A stretch of 10,792 nucleotides of DNA from contig JADHLS010000098.1 of assembly GCA_016780605.1 (NCBI GenBank), positions 1-10,792 on the forward strand. Direction: 5' to 3'. The DNA is from Reyranella sp. (GTDB taxonomy: Bacteria > Pseudomonadota > Alphaproteobacteria > Reyranellales > Reyranellaceae). The translations under genes were made by a program, and so were the position numbers. Positions 1-6,776 of the stretch are shown piece after piece (the first letter of the stretch is position 1; each line of letters opens with the position of its first letter). Under the pieces are notes generated by a model that was not told the DNA's origin, did not search any database, and saw only the letters and a list, made by a program, of their open reading frames with translations.

Positions 1-512
1 GACCTAACGAGCGCGAAGGAGGCGAAAAAGCGCCGCGTATCGGGCTGGTACTCGATCCCGGGACCGCCGGTGACCGAGAGCTGGTAGAGGCGATTGCGTT
101 GCCAGTAGATGCGCACGGCCGCGGTGGCGCCGCTTGCCTTCGTCAGTGTGAATTCGCGGCCCTGCGCGCGGCCGAGCGTGAGCTTCTTCTCGCCGCGCAG
201 CGTGTTGCCGGCGGACATTCCATCGCGCACCTTGTCGAGCATGACGTCGCTCGAGGCCGAGAGCGCGATGCGATCGGGATAGTCGACGAACGACACCGCA
301 TAGCTCGCGCTGGGCAAATCAACCTTGGCATCGGTCATGGTGATGGTCTGTCCGGGCCCGCTGATCGGCTGGGTGTTGACGGCAGGCATCCCCGGCATAT
401 CGACACGATAGCGACCGCCTTCGGGGCTGAACGACGTCCAGGCCTGCGCGCCCGCCGCGCCGGCAAATACCAGCGCGAGACCGAGCCCGGCAACGAACCG
501 GCTGCGAAACAT
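1..512 (-). CDS. Secreted protein of unknown function, 3' end outside window
   Basis: An open reading frame runs from ATG at 512-510 (minus strand) to the left edge without a stop, giving 170 codons of a longer gene. The start is supported by GAGGAG (plus-strand CTCCTC, 521-526) 8 bases upstream. The product starts MFRSRFVAGLGLALVFAGAA, a textbook Sec signal peptide: two arginines, then a hydrophobic core at about residues 6-20. A likely signal peptidase I site follows AQA, between residues 24 and 25. The mature part begins WTSFSPEGGRYRVDMPG and appears to be a soluble periplasmic domain with alternating beta-strand-like segments; no cysteine, membrane segment or catalytic motif is visible. 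The small-domain pattern vaguely recalls PsbP/Mog1-like proteins, but that is a guess. It is divergent from prpE, so there is no operon link. I am confident it is a real secreted protein and do not know its function. Confidence 0.85.
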   Translation of the reverse strand, partial: MFRSRFVAGLGLALVFAGAAGAQAWTSFSPEGGRYRVDMPGMPAVNTQPISGPGQTITMTDAKVDLPSASYAVSFVDYPDRIALSASSDVMLDKVRDGMSAGNTLRGEKKLTLGRAQGREFTLTKASGATAAVRIYWQRNRLYQLSVTGGPGIEYQPDTRRFFASFALVR

Positions 513-596
513 GGAACTCTCTCCTCAAAAACAACTTGGCCATGGTCACACATCCGGATTGCGACGGTCCATGGCCGACGCTAAGCCTTGTCCGGA

Positions 597-606
597 AAGG
601 GAGGAG
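597..606 (+). promoter_or_regulatory. Ribosome binding site that fixes the prpE start
   Basis: The purine run AAGGGAGGAG ends 8 bases before the ATG at 615. An in-frame TTG at 588 lies upstream of this site, so starting there would place the ribosome binding site inside the coding sequence. The site therefore favours ATG 615 as the start. Confidence 0.85.
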
Positions 607-614
607 ACGCCGTC

Positions 615-2525
615 ATGGCCGTCGGTGACAAATATCGCGCAGTGCATCAGCGCTCCTTGAGTGACCCCGAGGGCTTCTGGGCCGAGCAGGCCAAGGCAAT
701 CGACTGGAGCCGCCGCTGGGACAAGGTGCTCGACGAGTCCCATGCGCCGTTCTACCGCTGGTTCGCCGGCGCCGAACTCAACACCTGCCACAATGCACTG
801 GATCGCCATGTCGACGGCGGCCGCGCCGAACAGACGGCGCTGATCTACGATTCGCCCGTCACCGGCACGAAGAAGCGCTTCAGCTATCGCGAGCTGCGCG
901 ATCATGTGGCGAAACTCGCGGGCGCGATCGCCGCCGAGGGCGTTGCCAAGGGCGACCGTGTCATCATCTACATGCCGATGATCCCCGAAGCGGTGATGGC
1001 GATGCTCGCCTGCGCGCGGCTGGGCGCAGTGCATTCGGTGGTGTTCGGCGGCTTTGCCGCCAACGAGCTTGCCACGCGCATCGACGACTGTTCGCCGAAG
1101 CTGGTGCTGACCGCCTCATGCGGCATCGAGCCGGGGCGCATCGTGCATTACAAGCCGCTGCTCGACCAGGCGATCGAGCTCGCGAGCCACAAGATCCCGC
1201 GCTGCATCGTCCTGCAGCGGCCGCAGGCCGTGGCGTTCCTGGTGAAGGGCCGCGACCTCGACTGGAACGAGGCGGTGGCAAAGGCAGCACCGCGCGCTTG
1301 CGTGCCCGTGAAAGCCACCGATCCGCTCTACATCCTCTACACGTCCGGCACGACGGGCCAACCCAAGGGCGTGGTGCGCGACAATGGCGGCTATGCCGTC
1401 GCCCTCGACTGGTCGATGCGCTACCTCTACGGCATCAAGCCCGGCGAGGTCTGGTGGTGCGCCTCCGACGTGGGCTGGGTGGTGGGGCACAGCTACATCG
1501 TCTATGGGCCGCTGATCCTGGGCGCGACCACCATTCTCTACGAGGGCAAGCCGGTCGGCACGCCCGACGCCGGCTCCTTCTGGCGCGTCATCTCCGAGCA
1601 TGGCGCGGTGGCGCTGTTCACGGCGCCGACGGCGTTTCGCGCCATCAAGAAAGAGGATCCCGACGGCAAGCTCCTGAAGCACTACGACATCTCGACGTTC
1701 CGCACGCTGTTCCTGGCAGGCGAACGCGGCGATCCACCGACCATCGAATGGGCCCAAAAGCTTCTCGGCGTGCCGATCGTCGATCACTGGTGGCAGACCG
1801 AGACGGGCTGGGCGATCTGCGGCAACTTCGTCGGGCTGGAGCCGATGCCGATCAAGCCGGGCTCCTGCTCGGTGCCGGCGCCGGGCTGGAACCTGCAGGT
1901 GCTGGACGAGCAGGGCCAGCCGATCGCCAAGGCGAGCGAGGTTGGCGCGCTGGCCGCCAAGCTGCCGCTGCCGCCGGGCACCTTCCCGACGCTGTGGAAT
2001 GCCGACGAGCGTTTCCGGCAGGCCTATCTCGCCGACTATCCCGGCTACTACAAGACGGGCGACGCGGGCTTCATCGACCGCGACGGCTATGTCTCGGTGA
2101 TGACGCGCGTCGACGACGTGATCAACGTCGCGGGTCATCGCCTGTCGACCGGTCAGATCGAGGAAGTGCTGGCCAGCCACAACGATGTCGCCGAATGCGC
2201 CGTGATCGGCGTCACCGACGAGCTGAAGGGCCAGGTGCCGTTCGGCTTCCTGGTGCTGAAGGCGGGCGTCAACCGGCCGGCCGCGGACACCGTGCGTGAA
2301 GTCGTCCAGCTGGTGCGCGACCGCATCGGACCGGTGGCCTTCTTCAAGACCGCGATCGTCGTGCCGCGCCTGCCCAAGACGCGCTCGGGCAAGATCCTGC
2401 GCGGCACCATGCAGAAGATCGCCGACGGCGAGGACTGGAAGATGCCGGCCACCATCGAGGACCCGGCGGCGCTGGAGGAGATCACCGGCGGTCTGAAGAC
2501 TGCGGGGTATGCTGGCAAGAATTAA
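615..2525 (+). CDS. prpE: Propionyl-CoA synthetase (propionate--CoA ligase)
   Basis: This enzyme activates propionate with ATP and CoA through an acyl-adenylate, giving propionyl-CoA, AMP and PPi in the cytoplasm. From ATG 615 it has 636 residues, the usual size for PrpE/ACSS3-type ligases. Visible motifs of the adenylate-forming superfamily are the phosphate-binding loop YTSGTTGQPKG (242-252), the A5 motif WWQTETG (392-398), YYKTGD (478-483), the hinge region DVINVAGHRLSTGQIEE (501-517), and the C-terminal SGK with the adenylation lysine at 593. TETGWAI, instead of the TETGG typical of acetyl-CoA synthetase, and the block EGKPVGTPDAGSFWRVISEH (310-329) both match the propionyl-CoA synthetase branch. 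Acetate or other short acids may also be used. The start is chosen by a strong ribosome binding site at 597-606. It is followed after 81 bp by a 3-hydroxyacyl-CoA dehydrogenase on the same strand. Confidence 0.93.
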   Translation: MAVGDKYRAVHQRSLSDPEGFWAEQAKAIDWSRRWDKVLDESHAPFYRWFAGAELNTCHNALDRHVDGGRAEQTALIYDSPVTGTKKRFSYRELRDHVAKLAGAIAAEGVAKGDRVIIYMPMIPEAVMAMLACARLGAVHSVVFGGFAANELATRIDDCSPKLVLTASCGIEPGRIVHYKPLLDQAIELASHKIPRCIVLQRPQAVAFLVKGRDLDWNEAVAKAAPRACVPVKATDPLYILYTSGTTGQPKGVVRDNGGYAVALDWSMRYLYGIKPGEVWWCASDVGWVVGHSYIVYGPLILGATTILYEGKPVGTPDAGSFWRVISEHGAVALFTAPTAFRAIKKEDPDGKLLKHYDISTFRTLFLAGERGDPPTIEWAQKLLGVPIVDHWWQTETGWAICGNFVGLEPMPIKPGSCSVPAPGWNLQVLDEQGQPIAKASEVGALAAKLPLPPGTFPTLWNADERFRQAYLADYPGYYKTGDAGFIDRDGYVSVMTRVDDVINVAGHRLSTGQIEEVLASHNDVAECAVIGVTDELKGQVPFGFLVLKAGVNRPAADTVREVVQLVRDRIGPVAFFKTAIVVPRLPKTRSGKILRGTMQKIADGEDWKMPATIEDPAALEEITGGLKTAGYAGKN

Positions 2526-2584
2526 GGGAGCGCGGGCCTCTGGCCCGCTCATGATCATGATGCGGGCCAGAGGCCCGCGCTCCC
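2526..2584. repeat. 59-bp near-perfect palindrome (REP-like) after the prpE stop
   Basis: Two 23-bp arms (2526-2548 and 2562-2584) are perfectly complementary. The 13-base spacer contains TCATGATCATGA, itself palindromic. Each arm also holds its own hairpin, GCGGGCC-TCT-GGCCCGC, so the element can fold either as two small hairpins or as one long stem. It starts at the base after the prpE stop codon and ends 22 bases before the next start codon. There is no T tract, so an ordinary intrinsic terminator is not indicated. More likely it is a dispersed intergenic repeat that could affect mRNA stability or partly uncouple the two genes. Confidence 0.9.
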
Positions 2585-2606
2585 GGAAAGAAGGAAGGAC
2601 AGTAAG

Positions 2607-4121
2607 ATGGCTCTCGATGTGAACCGCTCCGATCTGGTCGTGGGCGTGGTCGGAACTGGCGCCATGGGGCGCGGCATCGCGCAGGTGACGGCGCAAGGCG
2701 GCATGAAGGCCATCATGTTCGACGCCGCAGCCGGCGGTGCGCAGAAGGCGAAGGCCGCCATTCTCGAGACACTGAAGGGGCTGGTCGCCAAGGGCCGTCT
2801 GACCGATGCCGACGTTGCCAAGACAGATGCCAATCTCAGTATCGCCGACAAGCTCGATGACCTCAAGGCGTGTCAGGTCGTGGTCGAGGCGGTGTTCGAG
2901 AACCTCGAGGTCAAGCAGAAGCTGTTCGGCGAGCTGGAAGCCGTGGTCTCCCCCGAAACCATCCTCGCCTCCAACACCTCGTCGATCCGCATCGCCTCGA
3001 TCGCGCGCTCCTTGAAGCATCGCGAGCGCGTCTGCGGCATGCACTACTTCAATCCCGTGCCGCTGATGAAGCTCGTCGAGGTGATCCGCGCCGCCGACAC
3101 CGCGCAGTGGGTGGTCGACGCCATGGTGGCGCTGGGCAAGCGCCAGACGCGCGTGCCTGTGGTGGTGGGCGACACGCCGGGCTTCCTGGTCAATCTCGGC
3201 GGCACGGCGATCGGCACCGAGGGCCTGCGCATCATGCAGGAGGGCAGGGCGACGCCCTCGCAGATCGACGCCGTGATGCGCGACAGCTGCGGCTTCCGCA
3301 TGGGGCCGTTCGAGCTGATGGACCTGACCGGCATCGACGTGAACTTCCCGGCGCGCAAGATCATCTACGAAGGCTTCTTCCACGACCGGCGCATGACGCC
3401 GAGCCCGTACCACGAGAGCCTCTATGCGGCGGGACGGCTCGGCCGCAAGACGGGCGGCGGCTGGTACGCCTACGACGCCAAGGGCGGCAAGGTCGATCCC
3501 GGCGCCGATCACCTGCCGTCCGTCGTGCCGGCGGCGCGCGTGGTGGTGATGGACAGCCACAACGAGAAGCTGGTCGGCTTGGTCCTGGCGGCGGGCGCGC
3601 AGGCGCTGGCGGTCGACGACGGCAAAAGCCCGATCCTGGTGGCGCCCATCGGCAAGGACTGCACGACCACGGTGGTCGAGCGCAATCTCGATCCGCGGCG
3701 CACCGTCGCCGTCGACCTCACGGGCGACATCGCCAAGCGTCTCACCATCATGACTGCGCCCGGCGCCGACGACCTGGTGCGCGATGCCGCCGCCGCCATC
3801 CTGGCACGCAGCGGTGCCAAGGTGACACTGATCAAGGATTCGCCGGGATTCATCGCCCAGCGCATGTGCGCCATGATCGCCAACCTCGGCTGCGAGATGG
3901 CGATGATCGGCATCGCCTCGGCGGCCGACGTCGACACGGCAATGACGCTCGGCCTCAACTATCCGCGCGGGCCGCTGGCGCTCGCCGATTGGCTGGGCGT
4001 CCGCGACTGCCACGAGATCCTGGTGCAGCTGCAGGCCATTACCGGTGATGACCGCTACCGGCCGAGCCAGTGGCTGCGTCGGCGTGCTCAACTTGGGCTG
4101 AGCGCGACCACGCTGGACTGA
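2607..4121 (+). CDS. 3-hydroxyacyl-CoA dehydrogenase, NAD-binding, two C-terminal HCDH domains (PaaH/PaaC type)
   Basis: Oxidises a (3S)-3-hydroxyacyl-CoA to the 3-ketoacyl-CoA with NAD+. The order of regions in 504 residues is: Rossmann fold with GTGAMG at 16-21 and EAVFE at 94-98; first helical C-terminal domain about 188-290; a shortened Rossmann-like stretch about 310-410 as in the PaaH/3-hydroxybutyryl-CoA dehydrogenase group; then a second C-terminal domain about 411-500 with DSPGFIAQR and NYPRGPLALAD. The catalytic set known from the human enzyme fits by spacing: Ser125, His146 (MHYFNP), Glu158 and Asn196. AAGGAAGGA sits 8 bases before the ATG. The length and double C-terminal domain resemble 3-hydroxyadipyl-CoA and 3-hydroxybutyryl-CoA dehydrogenases, but no phenylacetate genes are present, so the substrate is unresolved. 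It probably shares a transcript with prpE, from which a palindrome separates it. Confidence 0.9.
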   Translation: MALDVNRSDLVVGVVGTGAMGRGIAQVTAQGGMKAIMFDAAAGGAQKAKAAILETLKGLVAKGRLTDADVAKTDANLSIADKLDDLKACQVVVEAVFENLEVKQKLFGELEAVVSPETILASNTSSIRIASIARSLKHRERVCGMHYFNPVPLMKLVEVIRAADTAQWVVDAMVALGKRQTRVPVVVGDTPGFLVNLGGTAIGTEGLRIMQEGRATPSQIDAVMRDSCGFRMGPFELMDLTGIDVNFPARKIIYEGFFHDRRMTPSPYHESLYAAGRLGRKTGGGWYAYDAKGGKVDPGADHLPSVVPAARVVVMDSHNEKLVGLVLAAGAQALAVDDGKSPILVAPIGKDCTTTVVERNLDPRRTVAVDLTGDIAKRLTIMTAPGADDLVRDAAAAILARSGAKVTLIKDSPGFIAQRMCAMIANLGCEMAMIGIASAADVDTAMTLGLNYPRGPLALADWLGVRDCHEILVQLQAITGDDRYRPSQWLRRRAQLGLSATTLD

Positions 4122-4124
4122 GCC

Positions 4125-4673
4125 TCAGCCCCAGCGATCGACGACGTAGAGGTGCTTTACCCGCCGGCCGTTGGCCGGCGCGTTGTCCGAATGCAGGGCG
4201 CCGAGCGCGTGCAAGGCGAGGCAAAGGCACACGAACACGAGGAGAAGGTGAGCCAGCAGCGGCGGCGAGACGGGCGTCGTTGTCGGCGGGGTGCGCAGGT
4301 AGCTCGACTTGCTGAAGACCTGCATCACGGCGATGACGGCGTTGAAGTAGAGCAGCGTCGTGGCGCCGGCGACCCATACGTGACGCCAGTTGCCGGCCAG
4401 CCGATGGCGCCAGAGCGCCAGCAGCGTTGGCGCGAACACGATCAGAGAGGCGATGCCGATCGCGTGCCCCACGCCGAAGTGCGGGAAGACGATGAGGTAG
4501 AGCAACCCGCTGACATTGCCGGCGAGCGTCGTCGCAAGGAACAGCGAGGTGACGCCGAACGCCTTCGGCGTGCGGGACGGGCGCAGCAGGACGAGAACGC
4601 CGGCGGCGATGCCGATCAGGCTCAGGACCACATGCGCGGTCGTGTAGGTCGACAGCGAGACGCCAGGAAACAA
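4125..4673 (-). CDS. Small integral membrane protein, five predicted helices, function unknown
   Basis: The frame encodes 182 residues if it starts at TTG 4673-4671, where GGGAGA (plus-strand 4680-4685) lies 6 bases upstream. An ATG at 4697 would add eight residues (MSDRGRYV) but has no good ribosome binding site. From the TTG start the helices lie at about residues 12-30, 39-63, 68-88, 99-119 and 139-160. A short basic tail ends HLYVVDRWG. The opening segment FPGVSLSTYTTAHVVLSLIGIAAGVLVL is very hydrophobic with a His near the membrane face. A conserved-looking NVSGLLYL lies in helix 2, and further His residues (FGVGHAIG, WRHRL, NWRHVW) flank helices 3 and 4. I do not recognise a named family or assign an activity. 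It converges on the 3-hydroxyacyl-CoA dehydrogenase with only three bases between the stop codons, and is divergent from the YcxB-like gene. Confidence 0.8.
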   Translation of the reverse strand: MFPGVSLSTYTTAHVVLSLIGIAAGVLVLLRPSRTPKAFGVTSLFLATTLAGNVSGLLYLIVFPHFGVGHAIGIASLIVFAPTLLALWRHRLAGNWRHVWVAGATTLLYFNAVIAVMQVFSKSSYLRTPPTTTPVSPPLLAHLLLVFVCLCLALHALGALHSDNAPANGRRVKHLYVVDRWG

Positions 4674-4679
4674 GACATA

Positions 4680-4685
4680 TCTCCC
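4680..4685 (-). promoter_or_regulatory. Ribosome binding site favouring a TTG start for the membrane protein
   Basis: Read on the minus strand, GGGAGA is 6 bases upstream of TTG 4673-4671. The only upstream in-frame ATG (4697) is preceded by GGGTGG directly abutting it and no usable site at normal spacing. This makes the TTG start more likely, although not certain. Confidence 0.5.
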
Positions 4686-4750
4686 ACGATCACTCATCCA
4701 CCCGCGCTCTTGATAACTGCGACGGGCATGCTCGCGGGTCCGGATTCATT

Positions 4751-4787
4751 GATTGTGCGACCGGATAAGCAGTGGATTGCCACAATC
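4751..4787. repeat. GATTG half-sites in the divergent intergenic region
   Basis: GATTGTG at 4751-4757 and CACAATC at 4781-4787 form a perfect 7-bp inverted repeat around 23 bases. Inside it, GATTG-CCA-CAATC (4775-4787) is a second, tighter inverted repeat, giving three copies of the same half-site. The location between two divergent genes would suit a shared operator, but no clear -35/-10 pair can be assigned and no regulator is known. The rest of 4698-4882 shows no gene or other structure. Confidence 0.35.
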
Positions 4788-4866
4788 GTGCCTCGATCTG
4801 GCGAGAACACGCAGACGCTCCGCCCTGTAACGGTTCGACGTTCAATGCCGTCTTCCCAGGAAGAAT

Positions 4867-4873
4867 GGGGAGG
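4867..4873 (+). promoter_or_regulatory. Ribosome binding site that fixes the GTG start of the YcxB-like gene
   Basis: GGGGAGG ends 9 bases before GTG 4883. The in-frame upstream ATG codons at 4772 and 4865 lie before or within this site and have no site of their own, so the GTG is preferred. Confidence 0.7.
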
Positions 4874-4882
4874 CAGCGAACC

Positions 4883-5467
4883 GTGACTGATGCGGCGACA
4901 ACCGTCACAACGACCGTAGGTGCATTCGAATCGCCTCGATTCCTGAAGACGATCCGTCGCCGCATCATGGGTCGCTGGCGAATTCTGGTGGTTGCTGTGG
5001 CGCCCCTGGTTGTTGCCGTCCTGATCGCAATCTCGATCGTCGTGGTTATGGAAACGCCACCCGACTACCGTCTGGCTGTGTGGCCGATTTGCGCGGTCCT
5101 GTCGCTCGGTAGCGGTGCGGCCATCATCCGGTTCGTGACGAGGAGGATGCAGCGCGAATGGCTTTCGCGCGGTGTCCCCGCCGAAATTGCCAACACCTAT
5201 TCTGTTCTGCCCGAAGGACTGCAGGTGGAGTCCCAGGTCGCGACGACATTGATCCGTTGGCCCTTCATCAACGAAATTATGCTTGTCGACGGGCATTGGC
5301 TCCTGATCTCGGTCGTCTTCGCCCTCGTCATTCCCAGAGCGTGCTTCCGTTCGGAGGGGGAGGAACAGGCGTTTCTGGCAGCACTCCTTGGGCACTTGGA
5401 GCCAACCGCCCGCGCGAGAAGCAAGAAGGCAGAGAGGGCGATTTCGCAGTTGTCCGAGGAATCCTGA
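4883..5467 (+). CDS. YcxB-like membrane protein
   Basis: The 194-residue product has a short basic N-terminal stretch (FLKTIRRRIMGRWR, 20-33), two membrane helices at about 33-55 and 64-83, and then a cytoplasmic domain. That domain (about 104-172) has the pattern of the YcxB-like family: LPEGLQVESQVATTLIRWPFI leading to a tryptophan-containing strand, then IPRACFRSEGEEQAFLAALL, where a small strand plus an Ile-Pro-Arg/Lys segment precedes a helix. The tail is charged (RARSKKAERA). The role of YcxB-like proteins is not established, so none is given. GTG 4883 is used because of the ribosome binding site at 4867-4873. The gene is flanked by the divergent membrane protein and, 150 bp downstream, by the acyl-CoA dehydrogenase, which has its own promoter-like sequence, so it is probably a single-gene unit. 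Family assignment is from motif memory. Confidence 0.75.
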   Translation: MTDAATTVTTTVGAFESPRFLKTIRRRIMGRWRILVVAVAPLVVAVLIAISIVVVMETPPDYRLAVWPICAVLSLGSGAAIIRFVTRRMQREWLSRGVPAEIANTYSVLPEGLQVESQVATTLIRWPFINEIMLVDGHWLLISVVFALVIPRACFRSEGEEQAFLAALLGHLEPTARARSKKAERAISQLSEES

Positions 5468-5507
5468 CGAGGGTCGCTGGCGGCCACTCAATCGCTTGCT
5501 CCCCTAG

Positions 5508-5536
5508 TTGACGTTTACGTAAAGGTAAACTAAATC
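5508..5536 (+). promoter_or_regulatory. Candidate promoter with operator-like GTTTAC-N6-GTAAAC, for the beta-oxidation genes
   Basis: TTGACG (5508-5513) fits a -35 box, and TAAATC (5531-5536) after 17 bases is a weak -10. Within the spacer, GTTTAC (5513-5518) and GTAAAC (5525-5530) are perfect inverted repeats six bases apart; TTTACGTAAA (5514-5523) is a second, overlapping palindrome. An AT-rich site in otherwise GC-rich DNA, placed between -35 and -10, is the usual geometry for MerR-family regulators. From memory, TTTACGT-type palindromes are described for LiuR, a MerR-family repressor of branched-chain amino acid and fatty acid catabolism in proteobacteria. That link is an inference. The start codon of the acyl-CoA dehydrogenase is 81 bases downstream of the -10. 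Confidence 0.55.
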
Positions 5537-5617
5537 GGCCGCTGCTGGCGGACGGGACGGCGACGGCCCAAAGTCCTCCCAAGAAGACGGAAAGATCGAC
5601 CGCCGGAGGAGCTCTCA

Positions 5618-6769
5618 GTGACCGCGTTGGCCGCCCATTACACGCCCGAACACCAGATGTTCCGCGACACCTGCCGGCGGTTCTTCGAGAAGGAAGTTAC
5701 GCCCTTCCATATGAAGTGGGAGGAGGAAGGCATCGTGCCGCGCGAGCTGTGGCGCAAGGCGGGTGAGCAGGGCCTTCTGGGCATGACCATGCCGGAGGCC
5801 TATGGCGGCGCCGGCGCCGACTTCCTCTACAGCGCCATCCTGATCGAGGAGCAGGGCCGGGCATTGGCTTCGGGGCCGGCCTTCTCGCTGCACAACGATA
5901 TCGTCGTGCCCTACCTGCTGCACTACGGCACCGAAGAGCAGAAGAAGAAATGGATCCCCAAGGCCTGCTCGGGTGAGCTCATAACCGCCATCGCCATGAC
6001 CGAACCCGGCACCGGCTCGGACTTGCAGTCGGTCAAGACCAACGCAGTGATGGACGGCAACCACTGGGTCATCAACGGATCGAAGACCTTCATCAGCAAC
6101 GGCCAGCTCGCCGACCTGGTGATCGTGGTTGCCAAGACCGATCCCAAGCTCGGCGCCAAGGGCACGTCCCTGATCGCGGTCGAGACCAGGACCGAAGGCT
6201 TCAAGCGCGGCCGCAATCTCGAGAAGATCGGCATGAAGGCGCAGGACACGTCGGAGCTCTTCTTCGACAATGTCCGCGTGCCGGCCGACCATCTCCTGGG
6301 CGGCCAGAATATGGGCACCGGCATGGGCTTCATCCAGCTGATGCAGCAGCTGCCGCAGGAGCGGCTGGTCATCGCCATCCAGGCGATCGCCGCCATCGAG
6401 GCGGCGATGGAGCACACGCTGGCCTACGTGAAGGACCGCAAGGCGTTCGGCAAGCCGATCATCGATTTCCAGAACACCCGCTTCAAGCTGGCCGAGCTCA
6501 AGACCAAGGCACTGGTCGCGCGCGTGTTCGTCGACGATTGCGTGGCCAAGCATCTCAAGGGCGAGCTCGACGTCGCCACCGCCGCCATGGCGAAGTACTA
6601 CACCACCGACCTGCAGTGCGAGCTGATCGACCAGTGCCTGCAATTCTTCGGCGGCTACGGCTACATGTGGGAATACCCGATCGCGCGCCTCTACGCCGAC
6701 GCGCGCGTCCAGAAGATCTACGGCGGCACCAACGAGATCATGAAAGAGCTTATTGGAAGGACGCTTTAG
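5618..6769 (+). CDS. Acyl-CoA dehydrogenase, LCAD-like
   Basis: A cytoplasmic FAD enzyme that introduces the alpha-beta double bond into an acyl-CoA and passes electrons to electron-transfer flavoprotein. Its 383 residues are the normal family length. The N-terminal helical domain covers about 8-120. The beta domain starts with AMTEPGTGSD (126-135), the acyl-CoA/FAD signature. The C-terminal helical domain ends with FFGGYGYMWEYPIARLYADA (343-362) and IYGGTNEIMKELI. Gly369 stands where medium-chain enzymes have the catalytic glutamate. Instead LPQERL (245-250) places Glu248 where LCAD and isovaleryl-CoA dehydrogenases carry theirs. This favours a long-chain or branched-chain substrate, but the exact one cannot be read off. 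The GTG start is preceded by GGAGGAG (5605-5611) at 6 bases. It heads the set with the thiolase and FadB-like genes, behind the operator-like promoter at 5508-5536. Confidence 0.93.
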   Translation: MTALAAHYTPEHQMFRDTCRRFFEKEVTPFHMKWEEEGIVPRELWRKAGEQGLLGMTMPEAYGGAGADFLYSAILIEEQGRALASGPAFSLHNDIVVPYLLHYGTEEQKKKWIPKACSGELITAIAMTEPGTGSDLQSVKTNAVMDGNHWVINGSKTFISNGQLADLVIVVAKTDPKLGAKGTSLIAVETRTEGFKRGRNLEKIGMKAQDTSELFFDNVRVPADHLLGGQNMGTGMGFIQLMQQLPQERLVIAIQAIAAIEAAMEHTLAYVKDRKAFGKPIIDFQNTRFKLAELKTKALVARVFVDDCVAKHLKGELDVATAAMAKYYTTDLQCELIDQCLQFFGGYGYMWEYPIARLYADARVQKIYGGTNEIMKELIGRTL

Positions 6770-6776
6770 GACGCCA

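Noticed and set aside
571..660. A 29-codon upstream frame (ATG 571) overlapping the prpE start, as a possible leader peptide
   Set aside because: It has no ribosome binding site and no run of regulatory codons, and it overlaps the prpE site out of frame; nothing supports translation.
2526..2584. Palindrome as a rho-independent terminator of prpE
   Set aside because: No T tract follows the stem; GAAAGAAGGAAGGA, the ribosome binding region of the next gene, follows instead.
1116..4091. A 991-codon open frame on the minus strand, antisense to prpE and the 3-hydroxyacyl-CoA dehydrogenase
   Set aside because: It runs through two clear enzymes and the intergenic palindrome, and its translation is low-complexity (rich in Arg, His, Asp, Ala). 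It is the mirror of GC-rich codon bias, not a gene.
4152..4886. A 244-codon plus-strand frame opposite the five-helix membrane protein
   Set aside because: The translation is almost entirely charged residues and glutamines, typical of the complement of a hydrophobic membrane protein gene.
4694..5491. A 265-codon minus-strand frame opposite the YcxB-like gene
   Set aside because: The product is a charged, low-complexity string without domains, while the plus strand shows two membrane helices, a ribosome binding site and a family-like domain.
5618..6769. Loss of catalytic glutamate (Gly369) as a sign of an inactive acyl-CoA dehydrogenase
   Set aside because: LCAD and isovaleryl-CoA dehydrogenases carry the base on another helix; Glu248 in LPQERL fills that role, so the enzyme should be active.
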